Source: Symbiopectobacterium purcellii_A
Lineage (GTDB): Bacteria; Pseudomonadota; Gammaproteobacteria; Enterobacterales; Enterobacteriaceae
Assembly (NCBI RefSeq): GCF_052050035.1
Contig: NZ_CP189882.1
Span: 3,162,001-3,226,000 of the forward strand
Direction of reading: 5' to 3'
DNA length: 64,000 bases
The notes beneath the pieces were generated by a model. It did not search any database, was not told the DNA's origin, and was given only the letters and a program-made list of their open reading frames with translations. The position numbers and the translations under genes were made by a program. Positions 1-8,176 of the stretch are shown piece after piece (position 1 is the first letter of the stretch; each line of letters begins with the position of its first letter).

Positions 1-579
1 CCTTGGGATAAAGATCGTGACGGTTTCGTGCTGGGTGACGGCGCCGGGATCATGGTGCTGGAAGAGTATGAACATGCGAAGAAACGCGGCGCGAAAATTT
101 ACGCCGAAATCGTTGGCTTCGGTATGAGCAGCGATGCCTATCACATGACGTCACCGCCGGAAAACGGCGCTGGTGCAGCGTTGGCGATGCAAAATGCCCT
201 GCGCGATGCCGGTATCACGCCGTCTCAGATTGGGTATATCAATGCGCATGGCACCTCAACGCCAGCGGGCGATCTGGCGGAAACGCACGCAGTGAAATCT
301 GTGTTTGGTGAACAAGCGAGCCGCGTAATGGTAAGCTCAACCAAATCCATGACCGGCCACCTGTTAGGGGCTGCGGGTGCTGTGGAATCTATCTTCACGG
401 CGCTGGCGTTGCGCGATCAGGCTGTGCCGCCGACCATCAATCTGGATAATCCGTACGAAGGTTGCGATCTGGATTTTGTACCGCATGAAGCTCGTCAGGT
501 TTCCGATATGGAATACACGCTGTGTAACTCCTTCGGTTTTGGCGGCACCAACGGTTCCCTGGTATTCCGCCGCGTGTAA
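1..579 (+). CDS. fabF: 3-oxoacyl-ACP synthase II, 3' part
   Basis: C-terminal part of the condensing enzyme that elongates acyl-ACP in type II fatty acid synthesis. The frame is open from base 1, so the start lies upstream of the window. Two active-site histidine motifs are visible: NAHGTSTP near bases 241-264 and MTGHLLGAAGA near 349-381. The C-terminal NSFGFGGTN motif is also present. The Cys nucleophile lies outside the window. A terminator follows directly, and pabC, mltG, tmk and holB come next as in E. coli. Sequence agrees with E. coli FabF to the end, so this part is intact. Confidence 0.96.
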   Translation, partial: PWDKDRDGFVLGDGAGIMVLEEYEHAKKRGAKIYAEIVGFGMSSDAYHMTSPPENGAGAALAMQNALRDAGITPSQIGYINAHGTSTPAGDLAETHAVKSVFGEQASRVMVSSTKSMTGHLLGAAGAVESIFTALALRDQAVPPTINLDNPYEGCDLDFVPHEARQVSDMEYTLCNSFGFGGTNGSLVFRRV

Positions 580-597
580 TGGCGCTGCGATACCGCT

Positions 598-623
598 AAA
601 AGCCCGGGCAACCGGGTTTTTTT
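598..623 (+). terminator. Rho-independent terminator after fabF
   Basis: A GC-rich hairpin (AAGCCCGG / CCGGGTT with a 4-base loop) is followed by a run of nine T, starting 18 bases after the fabF stop. It separates fabF from pabC. Confidence 0.85.
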
Positions 624-776
624 TTGCCTGTCACTCGCCACTGTGGACAGGGCATAATTCAGAACGTGCCCCTTGTTGGCGTCATGGGTTACTGGCACTC
701 TGGACGTCACGCGGTTGCCACTACCCTCGGCGGTGTTGACATCGGCGTTCATGAACCTGTTGGGTGAGGACAGCGA

Positions 777-1577
777 ATGTTTTGGATAAATGGCCAGGCG
801 CAAGCGCAGATAACCGTGACCGATCGTGGCCTCCAGTATGGTGACGGTTGCTTCACCACCGCATGCGTGCTGGACGGCAAGATCGTATGGCTGCCATTGC
901 ATATGGCACGGTTACGACAGGACACGGCGCGTTTACATATTCCGTTTGCGGCATGGGATACACTGCATGTCGAAATGGAACGGGCGGCGCAGGGCGTGGA
1001 GCAAGGCGTAGTGAAAACCATCTTGACGCGTGGCAGTGGAGGCCGAGGTTACAGTACGCTGTCGTGTAGCGAACCAACACGTATTGTCATGCAGACTGGC
1101 TATCCTGCTCATTACACCGAATGGCGCAGGCAGGGCATTGCCCTTGGTATCAGCCCGGTCGCGTTGGGGCGCAACCCACGACTGGCAGGCATTAAACACC
1201 TGAACCGGCTGGAGCAGATCCTGATACGCCACGAGATGGAGGCGCAAGGTGTCGATGATGTGGTGGTGCTTGACACTGAGGGCTGCCTGGTGGAATGCTG
1301 TGCGGCTAATTTGTTTTGGCGCAAAGGCTATCAGGTATTTACGCCGGATTTGTCATTCGCGGGCGTGAACGGCGTGGCGCGTCAGCAGGTGATGACCCGC
1401 TTGGCTCAGTACCCCGATTATCAGCTGCAGGTGGTGCGCGAACCTGTGACGACGCTCGCCGATGCTGATGAAGTGTTTGTTTGTAATGCATTGATGCCGG
1501 TGCTTCCGGTCAATCAAATTGATACCTGGTGTTATCGCTCCAGAGCGTTGTACCAACTACTGAGCCCTAACGGTTAG
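777..1577 (+). CDS. pabC: aminodeoxychorismate lyase
   Basis: PLP-dependent enzyme (fold type IV) that turns 4-amino-4-deoxychorismate into p-aminobenzoate and pyruvate for folate synthesis. It has 266 residues, near the E. coli length. The PLP lysine is in GIKHLNRLEQ at about residue 140. The N-terminal DRGLQYGDG motif is typical of the family. A GAGG Shine-Dalgarno sequence precedes ATG 777. mltG starts 11 bases after its stop, as in the conserved pabC-mltG-tmk-holB-ycfH operon. Confidence 0.93.
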   Translation: MFWINGQAQAQITVTDRGLQYGDGCFTTACVLDGKIVWLPLHMARLRQDTARLHIPFAAWDTLHVEMERAAQGVEQGVVKTILTRGSGGRGYSTLSCSEPTRIVMQTGYPAHYTEWRRQGIALGISPVALGRNPRLAGIKHLNRLEQILIRHEMEAQGVDDVVVLDTEGCLVECCAANLFWRKGYQVFTPDLSFAGVNGVARQQVMTRLAQYPDYQLQVVREPVTTLADADEVFVCNALMPVLPVNQIDTWCYRSRALYQLLSPNG

Positions 1578-1588
1578 TCGATGGTTGA

Positions 1589-2617
1589 ATGATGAAAAGA
1601 AAGAAAACGCTATTTTTCCTGCTGGGAGTGATGGTAATCGCCTCGGCACTCGGCGCTGCATGGCATAACCTGCAACAGTTTGCCCGCTCACCGCTGTTGA
1701 TTGAACAAGAGACCATTTTCACCCTCCCAGCCGGAACCGGCAGAGAAGCGCTGGAAACCTCGCTGACAGAACAGCAGGTGATCCCTCCAACGGTGCTGTT
1801 TCAATGGTTGTTGCGCGTGGAGCCCGAATTGGCAAAGTTCAAAGCGGGCACCTATCGCTTGATGCCGTGCATGACGGTGCGGGAGATGCTAGCGCTGCTG
1901 GCGAGTGGCAAAGAGGCGCAGTTCTCTATTCGTTTTGTCGAAGGATCGCGACTGCGCGACTGGCTGGAAATGTTGAAAACCGCACCCTACCTGGCGCACA
2001 GCGTGCAGGATAAAACGCCGCAAGAGATTGCTGCTCTGCTGGACATTAAAGAGACGGAGAGTCCGGAGGGCTGGCTCTACCCTGACACCTACCTCTATAC
2101 CGCAGGCACGCGCGATAGCGATCTGCTGCTGCGTGCGCATCATCGTATGCGTAATGTGGTGGATGGCGTGTGGAAAAACCGCGAAGCGGGCTTGCCTTAT
2201 GCATCGCCGGAAGAACTGCTGACCATGGCCTCTATCGTGGAAAAAGAGACGGCAGTCAAAGAGGATCGCCCTCAGGTTGCTTCTGTTTTTGTGAATCGTT
2301 TACGCGCTGGCATGCGTCTGCAAACCGATCCTACCGTGATTTATGGTATGGGTGAGGATTATCGTGGTGTGATAACGCGTAGCGCGCTGGACACCGCCAC
2401 GCCGTATAATACCTATGTGATTGCCGGGTTGCCGCCGACGCCAATCGCCATGCCGAGCCGAGCTGCACTTGAAGCTGCCGCGCATCCGGCAAAAACAGAT
2501 TATCTTTATTTTGTGGCGGACGGGAAGGGAGGGCACCGTTTCACGACCAACCTCGCCGATCATAACCGTGCAGTGCGCGCTTACCGCTCAACGCTGAAGG
2601 ACCGGGATGAACAGTAA
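1589..2617 (+). CDS. mltG: endolytic murein transglycosylase
   Basis: Inner-membrane lytic transglycosylase that cuts nascent glycan strands and ends their polymerisation. It has 342 residues: a cytoplasmic Lys/Arg stub, one membrane segment (about 8-24), a LysM-like region, then the YceG catalytic domain. The catalytic glutamate is E218 in SIVEKETA, the same number as I recall for E. coli. LQTDPTVIYGMG and NTYVIAGLPP family motifs are present. The last 11 bases overlap tmk, so the two are translationally coupled. Confidence 0.93.
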   Translation: MMKRKKTLFFLLGVMVIASALGAAWHNLQQFARSPLLIEQETIFTLPAGTGREALETSLTEQQVIPPTVLFQWLLRVEPELAKFKAGTYRLMPCMTVREMLALLASGKEAQFSIRFVEGSRLRDWLEMLKTAPYLAHSVQDKTPQEIAALLDIKETESPEGWLYPDTYLYTAGTRDSDLLLRAHHRMRNVVDGVWKNREAGLPYASPEELLTMASIVEKETAVKEDRPQVASVFVNRLRAGMRLQTDPTVIYGMGEDYRGVITRSALDTATPYNTYVIAGLPPTPIAMPSRAALEAAAHPAKTDYLYFVADGKGGHRFTTNLADHNRAVRAYRSTLKDRDEQ

Positions 2618-3275
2618 ATTTATCGTGATTGAAGGATTGGAAGGCGCAGGTAAAACCAGTGCGCAGAATACCGTATTAGCAACCTTACGGACGCACGGCG
2701 TGCAGGATGTGGTTTTTACCCGCGAGCCGGGCGGTACGCCGCTGGCCGAGCGACTCCGTGACCTGATAAAACAGGGGGCCGACGACGAAAGAATCAGAGA
2801 TAAAGCGGAACTATTGATGCTTTATGCCGCACGTGTACAACTGGTAGATAATATCATCAAACCTGCCTTGGCGCGTGGCAGTTGGGTGATTGGCGATCGC
2901 CACGATCTCTCCTCGCAGGCTTATCAGGGCGGCGGGCGCGGTATGGATCAACAGCTCATGCAGTCACTGCGTGATACAGTGCTGGGCACATTTCGTCCCG
3001 ATCTTACGCTGTACCTTGATATTCCCCCGGAGCAGGGGCTGGCGCGCGCGCGCCAACGCGGTGCGCTTGACCGTATTGAGCAAGAATCGCTGGATTTCTT
3101 TGCCCGTACCCGCGCACGTTATCAGGCGCTGGCTGCCACCGATGCCACCATCGTTACCATTGATGCCTCACAACCGTTGGACAGGGTGAGTGCGGATATT
3201 GAAGCCGCGCTGGTGCAGTGGCTTAGTCAGCAACAGGCACCAGATGCCGCGCCGTTGTCGGTACAGGAGCGCTAA
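2607..3275 (+). CDS. tmk: thymidylate kinase
   Basis: Cytosolic kinase that phosphorylates dTMP to dTDP. It has 222 residues, slightly longer than E. coli because of a C-terminal tail. The P-loop GLEGAGKT is at residues 10-17. The FTREPGGTPLAE and GDRHDLSSQAYQGGGR motifs bind dTMP and form the active site. ATG 2607 lies inside the end of mltG, and holB begins 2 bases after the stop. Confidence 0.95.
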   Translation: MNSKFIVIEGLEGAGKTSAQNTVLATLRTHGVQDVVFTREPGGTPLAERLRDLIKQGADDERIRDKAELLMLYAARVQLVDNIIKPALARGSWVIGDRHDLSSQAYQGGGRGMDQQLMQSLRDTVLGTFRPDLTLYLDIPPEQGLARARQRGALDRIEQESLDFFARTRARYQALAATDATIVTIDASQPLDRVSADIEAALVQWLSQQQAPDAAPLSVQER

Positions 3276-3277
3276 GC

Positions 3278-4291
3278 ATGGAATGGTATCCCTGGCTGAA
3301 TGGCCCCTATCGGCAACTGATTGAGGGATATCAGGAGGGGCGGGCGCACCACGCGGTATTGCTGCACGCGTTGCCGGGTATGGGACGCGAATCGCTGGTG
3401 TATGCGTTATCAAGACGCGTTCTGTGCCAGAAGCCTGAGGGCATGAAAAGCTGCGGTGAATGCCATTCCTGTAAATTGATGATGGCGGGCACGCACGCGG
3501 ACTTGTATGCCCTCAGCCCGGAAAAGGGCAAACAGACGTTAGGGGTTGATGCGATACGCAGCGTATTGGAAAACCTCTATCAGCGTTCGCGGCAGGGCGG
3601 TGCCAAGCTGGTATGGATTCAAAACAGCGAGCAGTTGACGGAAGCGGCGGCCAATGCGTTGTTAAAAACCCTGGAAGAGCCGCCAGAAGAGACCTATTTT
3701 TTGCTGGGTTGTCATGAACCAACGCGTTTGCTGGTGACACTGCGCAGCCGCTGCCTGCACCTTTATCTGCCTACGCCTGACGAAGCGCAGAGCGTGGTCT
3801 GGCTCAATAAACGACACCCTGCTTCTGAGCAGGCGCTGCAAACCGCGCTGCGTTTGCAGGCAGGTGCACCGCTAGCGGCTGAGCACCTGCTGCAAGACGA
3901 TACCGCACGTCAGCGCACGGCACTATGTCAGGCGTTGGCAAACGCGGTGCCAGCACGTGCGTTTTATTCGTTGTTGCCACAACTGAACCACGAAGACGCG
4001 CCGGAGCGCCTTCACTGGCTCTCCTCGCTTCTGCTGGATGCGTTAAAAATACAGCGTGGCGCCGCGAGTGCGCGCGTCAACCTCGATCAGGATGCGCTGA
4101 TCGCGCTGTTAGCCAACCAGTTGTCCGCGGCGGAAATCGACGCCGTGCTTGCTCGTTGGCTGCGCTGCCGTCATCAACTCCTGACGGTGACAGGCGTAAA
4201 CCGTGAACTCCTGCTGGCTGATGTGTTACTGGAATGGGAACAACGGTTCCAGACAGCAAGCCTTAATGTCCTCCCTTCTTTCTCTGTTTGA
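3278..4291 (+). CDS. holB: DNA polymerase III delta' subunit
   Basis: Clamp-loader subunit that helps load the beta clamp at replication forks. It has 337 residues. The zinc module cysteines are C50, C59, C62 and C65. The P-loop is degenerate (ALPGMGRESL), as expected because delta' does not hydrolyse ATP. The LEEPPEET sensor region and C-terminal collar helices are present. It sits tightly between tmk and ycfH. No defects were seen. Confidence 0.94.
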   Translation: MEWYPWLNGPYRQLIEGYQEGRAHHAVLLHALPGMGRESLVYALSRRVLCQKPEGMKSCGECHSCKLMMAGTHADLYALSPEKGKQTLGVDAIRSVLENLYQRSRQGGAKLVWIQNSEQLTEAAANALLKTLEEPPEETYFLLGCHEPTRLLVTLRSRCLHLYLPTPDEAQSVVWLNKRHPASEQALQTALRLQAGAPLAAEHLLQDDTARQRTALCQALANAVPARAFYSLLPQLNHEDAPERLHWLSSLLLDALKIQRGAASARVNLDQDALIALLANQLSAAEIDAVLARWLRCRHQLLTVTGVNRELLLADVLLEWEQRFQTASLNVLPSFSV

Positions 4292-4310
4292 TAAGCTTTG
4301 AGTAAATAGC

Positions 4311-5108
4311 ATGTTATTAGTGGATTCGCATTGCCACCTTGATGGCCTGGATTATCAATCTCTGCATAAAGATGTGTCTGATGTGTTGGCCAAAGCGCGG
4401 GCGCGTGACGTCGGCTTTGTGCTGGCGGTAGCAACCACACTGCCAGGTTTTCGCACCATGCGTGAACTGATCGGCGATCGCCCAGGAGTGGACTATTCGT
4501 GTGGTGTACACCCTCTCAATCAGGACGCATCGTATGATTATGCCGAGTTACGCCAACTGGCAGCCGATGCGCGCGTGGTGGCGATGGGAGAAACCGGTCT
4601 TGATTACCATTATCAACCGGAAACACAGGTGCAGCAGCGTGATTCCTTTCGGGAACACATTCGCATCGGCTGTGAGTTAAACAAGCCGGTTATCGTGCAT
4701 ACCCGTTCGGCGCGTCAGGATACCCTTGATATCCTGAAGGAAGAGGGAGTAGAGCGCTGTGGTGGTGTGCTGCACTGCTTCACTGAGGATATCGCGACGG
4801 CGCGCACGCTGCTGGATATGGGCTTCTATATCTCATTTTCAGGCATTGTGACCTTTCGTAATGCAGACGAACTTCGTGACGTTGCCCGCTTTGTTCCGCT
4901 GGACCGCCTGCTGGTTGAAACCGATTCACCTTGGTTGGCGCCGGTGCCGTTTCGTGGCAAAGAGAACCAGCCGGCCTATGTGCGCGATGTTGCCGAGTAT
5001 CTGGCTGTGCTAAAAGGGGTTGATATCGCACAATTAGCGGCAACGACCACAGACAATTTCTCCCGCCTGTTCCACATCGATTCACAGCGGTTGACCGCCG
5101 CAGTCTAG
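4311..5108 (+). CDS. ycfH: TatD-family metal-dependent hydrolase YcfH
   Basis: TIM-barrel metallohydrolase of the TatD family, probably a DNase-like enzyme; the exact substrate is not settled. It has 265 residues. Metal ligands sit in DSHCHLDGL near the N-terminus, GETGLDYH in the middle and ETDSPWLAP near the C-terminus. It is the last gene of the pabC operon. A mobile element begins 173 bases downstream, and ptsG, its usual neighbour, follows. Confidence 0.92.
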   Translation: MLLVDSHCHLDGLDYQSLHKDVSDVLAKARARDVGFVLAVATTLPGFRTMRELIGDRPGVDYSCGVHPLNQDASYDYAELRQLAADARVVAMGETGLDYHYQPETQVQQRDSFREHIRIGCELNKPVIVHTRSARQDTLDILKEEGVERCGGVLHCFTEDIATARTLLDMGFYISFSGIVTFRNADELRDVARFVPLDRLLVETDSPWLAPVPFRGKENQPAYVRDVAEYLAVLKGVDIAQLAATTTDNFSRLFHIDSQRLTAAV

Positions 5109-5333
5109 TGTTTACAATGTCCGAGTTTTTTTGTGCCGCGTAATTAATTGATGCTTACCTGTGCGTTGGTTGGTGATTTCACCACCAGCGACAGACGCTA
5201 TGCCTGCCTGTTACGTACAGAAATAGTGATGTGCGCTATTCGACCTGCTGGCGCAATGAAACGTGATAGCAGTCAAACATTAAGCGTGTTGCTTAATAGT
5301 GAAATAAGGGTGTTTCGGTGATTGAAGTAAATT

Positions 5334-6233
5334 TTACGCTGTTCTGAGATGGAAATTCCAAAGACCGGCGCTAAGGAGTAAGAAGGTATCATCAATAAAG
5401 GGTCTACGATTCCGTAAAATTTGGGTCATGCAACCGAGGCGCTTGATACCCGCGATGGTGTGTTCAACTGTAATACGGATGCCCGAGATTATTTTATTTT
5501 CTTGTTTTTGTTCAGGCGATAAAGGTCTTTTTCGAGTTCCTTTTTTTGGGATTTGTGTATTAGGATGCTGTTTATCTATACATTGAAAACCGGTATCTGC
5601 CCAGATGGTTACCTCAGGAGGAATATGGCGAATTATATCGACTTTATCGAGTAAGCGTTTATCGTGACGGCGCCCATTTTTGCTCATGGGGATAAATCCA
5701 ATTTGCCTTGTTTCGTCAGTCATAATAAGCCCTTTTCGAGTGGTCTGTCTTTTCTTTCCCGAATACATTTTTTTTCGCCGACGCAGATTCTTAGGCTTTT
5801 GGACAGGTCGCTCTGTCCCATCAATAAAGACGTCTTTAACTCCAGGAAAGGCGCGAAAAAATTCCTCAGCAGAGCGAATTTGACGAGCGGGCAAAACACA
5901 TTCTCGCCCCAAGGTCATCTCTAAAACCGGCAATAATATTTTTACCCAGCGACATACCCGTGTTCTATCTAAACCAAAAAGAAGTCCTTGCAAATCATAG
6001 GTCGGATAACATTTTAAATACAATAAAATAAAAAGCAGTTTATCTAATGGGGTTGGGATAAATCCTTTCTGCCCTGCACCCATCTGCCGCTCGTGATCTT
6101 TTCGATTCTTTTTCCGATAAATCAAATAACAAGCTGAAAATTCAGCGGCTAAATTTTTCAATTCTTCGACTGATAATCCAATGATTGCTTTACATAAACG
6201 ATTATCTCGTAACAACCGCTCTTTGTTGATCAT
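5334..6233 (-). CDS. IS5-superfamily transposase (DDE_Tnp_4 type), copy A
   Basis: Transposase of 299 residues with an N-terminal helix-turn-helix region and a DDE nuclease core. The acidic residues lie in VFIDGTERPV, IWADTGFQ and ITVEHTIAG. Compared with copy C it carries Gly-to-Cys and Ala-to-Thr changes. The nested 189-bp element leaves only TTTGAA before the ATG, so the normal AAAGG-type ribosome-binding site is displaced. The protein is intact, but expression is doubtful. Confidence 0.88.
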   Translation of the reverse strand: MINKERLLRDNRLCKAIIGLSVEELKNLAAEFSACYLIYRKKNRKDHERQMGAGQKGFIPTPLDKLLFILLYLKCYPTYDLQGLLFGLDRTRVCRWVKILLPVLEMTLGRECVLPARQIRSAEEFFRAFPGVKDVFIDGTERPVQKPKNLRRRKKMYSGKKRQTTRKGLIMTDETRQIGFIPMSKNGRRHDKRLLDKVDIIRHIPPEVTIWADTGFQCIDKQHPNTQIPKKGTRKRPLSPEQKQENKIISGIRITVEHTIAGIKRLGCMTQILRNRRPFIDDTFLLLSAGLWNFHLRTA

Positions 6234-6239
6234 TTCAAA

Positions 6240-6428
6240 GGCTTTGTTGAATAATTTAACCGTTTGATTTACATCTTCTTTAGGTAGAATGCATGTACAG
6301 AGACTGTATTTTGTTAGAACGACAAATCAAGTAGTTAGCACAATAAAAAGCATTACGGCTGGAAAACTTAGTTGTTGAAGTGTTATAATAATTATGTAAA
6401 TCAGCATGTTAAATTATTCAACAAAGCC
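6240..6428. mobile_element. 189-bp non-autonomous element, copy 1
   Basis: One of seven copies of exactly 189 bp. Both ends read GGCTTTGTTGAATAATTTAA inward. The 9-bp duplication CATTTCAAA flanks it at 6231-6239 and 6429-6437. It has no coding capacity. It lies just upstream of the IS5 copy A transposase ATG. Confidence 0.95.
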
Positions 6429-6630
6429 CATTTCAAACCTTTATTCTCTAAGTTAAACCTCTTTTTATTCTCAATAGCCTGACAAAAAATGCAAGTCTCT
6501 ATTCAGCAACTAGTTTATTGAATGATTCATTTATTTTACTCTGCGTAAAAATTAAAAGAGGGATAAATCCCTCAAATAACAAAGGGTATCCTCCCCGCCT
6601 TTTGTTGCTATAACGCCGTAAAGCACTATT

Positions 6631-6653
6631 ACTCAGGAGCACACTCAATTATG
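6631..6653 (+). promoter_or_regulatory. ptsG translation start region with SgrS-type target
   Basis: The segment ending in the ptsG ATG reads CAGGAGCACACTCAATTATG, nearly identical to the E. coli ptsG leader that pairs with the sRNA SgrS. This recall of the E. coli sequence is from memory. CAGGAG is the ribosome-binding site. The leader is conserved although the gene is broken, which suggests the gene was lost recently. Confidence 0.6.
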
Positions 6654-6674
6654 TTCAAGAATGCATTTGCCAAC

Positions 6675-6863
6675 GGCTTTGTTGAATAATTTAAGATACT
6701 GATTTATATAAGCATTATAAAATTTCAACGACTAATTTTTCCTCTCGGAATGCTTTTTATTGTGCTAACTATTTGATTTGTCGTTCTAACAAAATACATT
6801 CTCTGTACATGCATTCTACCTAAAGAAGATGTAAATCAAACGGTTAAATTATTCAACAAAGCC
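6675..6863. mobile_element. 189-bp non-autonomous element, copy 2 (in ptsG)
   Basis: Inserted in codon 8-9 of ptsG. The duplication TTTGCCAAC lies at 6666-6674 and 6864-6872. It is in the opposite orientation to copy 1. Its ends carry stop codons in every frame, so translation of ptsG stops at once. Confidence 0.95.
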
Positions 6864-7721
6864 TTTGCCAACCTGCAAAAAGTAGGTAAGTCGCTGATGC
6901 TGCCTGTTTCCGTACTGCCCATTGCAGGTATCCTGCTGGGAGTCGGATCGGCCAACTTTAGCTGGCTGCCGGCCATCGTCTCAAGCGTGATGGCGCAAGC
7001 GGGTGACTCCGTATTCGCCAATATGCCACTGATTTTTGCCATCGGCGTTGCCCTCGGTTTTACCAATAACGATGGGGTTTCAGCGCTGGCGGCCGTTGTT
7101 GCCTACGGCATTATGGTGAAGACGATGGCTGCGGTGGCTCCACTCGTGCTGCAACTGCCGCCTGACGTGATCATCAAACAGCACCTGGCGGATACCGGGG
7201 TACTCGGCGGGATCATCGCGGGCTCGATTGCGGCTTACATGTTCAATCGTTTCTACCGCATCCAGTTGCCGGAATACCTGGGCTTCTTTGCCGGTAAGCG
7301 CTTTGTGCCGATTATATCTGGCCTGACGGCGATCATCACCGGTGTGGTGCTCTCTTTTATCTGGCCACCGGTCGGGACCGCAATCCAGACGTTCTCGCAC
7401 TGGGCAGCCTACCAGAACCCGGTGCTGGCATTTGGTCTGTACGGTATTGTTGAACGTTCGTTGGTGCCGTTTGGTTTGCACCATATCTGGAACGTGCCGT
7501 TCCAGATGCAGATCGGTGAGTTCACCAACGCAGCGGGCCAGGTGTTCCATGGTGACATCCCACGTTATAGCCAAGCGACTTAATTTTGATTACACCATAT
7601 GGACTGAGAACAAACTCTCTGTATCGCAACCCATCTCTCTTTTTTTGCTTTTTGCTTGTGCCCATTTATGCTCAATTGGGTTAAGATCTGGCGAATATGT
7701 AGGCAAATACTCCACCATATA

Positions 7722-7813
7722 TAGCCAAGCGACATTATTTTGATAACAGCCAGCTATGCTTCTTTGCCGCATATCAGGGCATAGGATGTAATCATTTTTA
7801 AGTCGGTTGTCTA
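7722..7813 (-). mobile_element. 92-bp non-autonomous element, copy m1
   Basis: One of seven copies of exactly 92 bp. TA flanks both ends. It is the left arm of a two-element unit inside IS630 copy 1. Its inner end reads GTCTA instead of GGCTA, a change in the terminal repeat. Confidence 0.92.
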
Positions 7814-8084
7814 TACCTGCGCGAACACGCCGCAGAATATGGCATTGATCCGCAGCGTATCGGCGTATTGGGTGATTCTGCGGGTGGATATCTGGCACAA
7901 ATGCTGGGTGTCACCAACGGTGAAAAAACCTTCGATAAAGGGGATTATCTCAATCAATCCTCGGATGTTCAGGCCGTGGTGACCCTCTATGGGCTCTCCA
8001 ATCTGCTCAACATCGGTGCTGGCTTCCCAGAGAATATTCAGGATGTACACCGCTCACCGGCGTCAACCGAAGCGCTGTTGGTTA
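7814..8084 (+). pseudogene. alpha/beta-hydrolase gene fragment carried between two 92-bp elements
   Basis: About 90 codons open throughout. The fragment has GVLGDSAGGYLA, the nucleophile elbow of esterase/lipase-type alpha/beta hydrolases (GxSxG-like GDSAGG). Neither start nor end of the gene is present. It bears no relation to ptsG or IS630, so it was captured elsewhere and brought in with the flanking elements. Substrate cannot be told. Confidence 0.75.
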
Positions 8085-8176
8085 TAGCCAACCGACTTAA
8101 AAATGATTACATCCTATGCCCTGATATGCGGCAAAGAAGCATAGCTGGCTGTTATCAAAATAATGTCGCTTGGCTA
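8085..8176 (+). mobile_element. 92-bp non-autonomous element, copy m2
   Basis: Right arm of the two-element unit, inverted relative to m1. TA lies at 8083-8084 and 8177-8178. The outer ends of m1 and m2 are the same end type (TAGCCAAGCGACATTATTTT read inward). Confidence 0.93.

Larger units (their letters stand above)
5282..6516 (-). mobile_element. IS5-superfamily element, copy A, with nested 189-bp element
   Basis: Without its nested insertion and 9-bp duplication this copy is exactly 1037 bp, the same as copy C (20835-21871). Imperfect terminal inverted repeats of about 21 bp share the core GTTGCT(T/G)AATAG. The flanks show ATT on both sides, consistent with a 3-bp target duplication. It lies in the ycfH-ptsG gap, 134 bp upstream of the ptsG start, and may separate the gene from distal promoter sites. 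A 189-bp element sits at 6240-6428, next to the transposase start codon. Confidence 0.9.

Noticed and set aside
5664..5924. Recurring open frame on the strand opposite each IS5 transposase (also near 16509, 21217, 37201, 39016)
   Set aside because: It is the antisense shadow of the transposase, with no start signal or family of its own.
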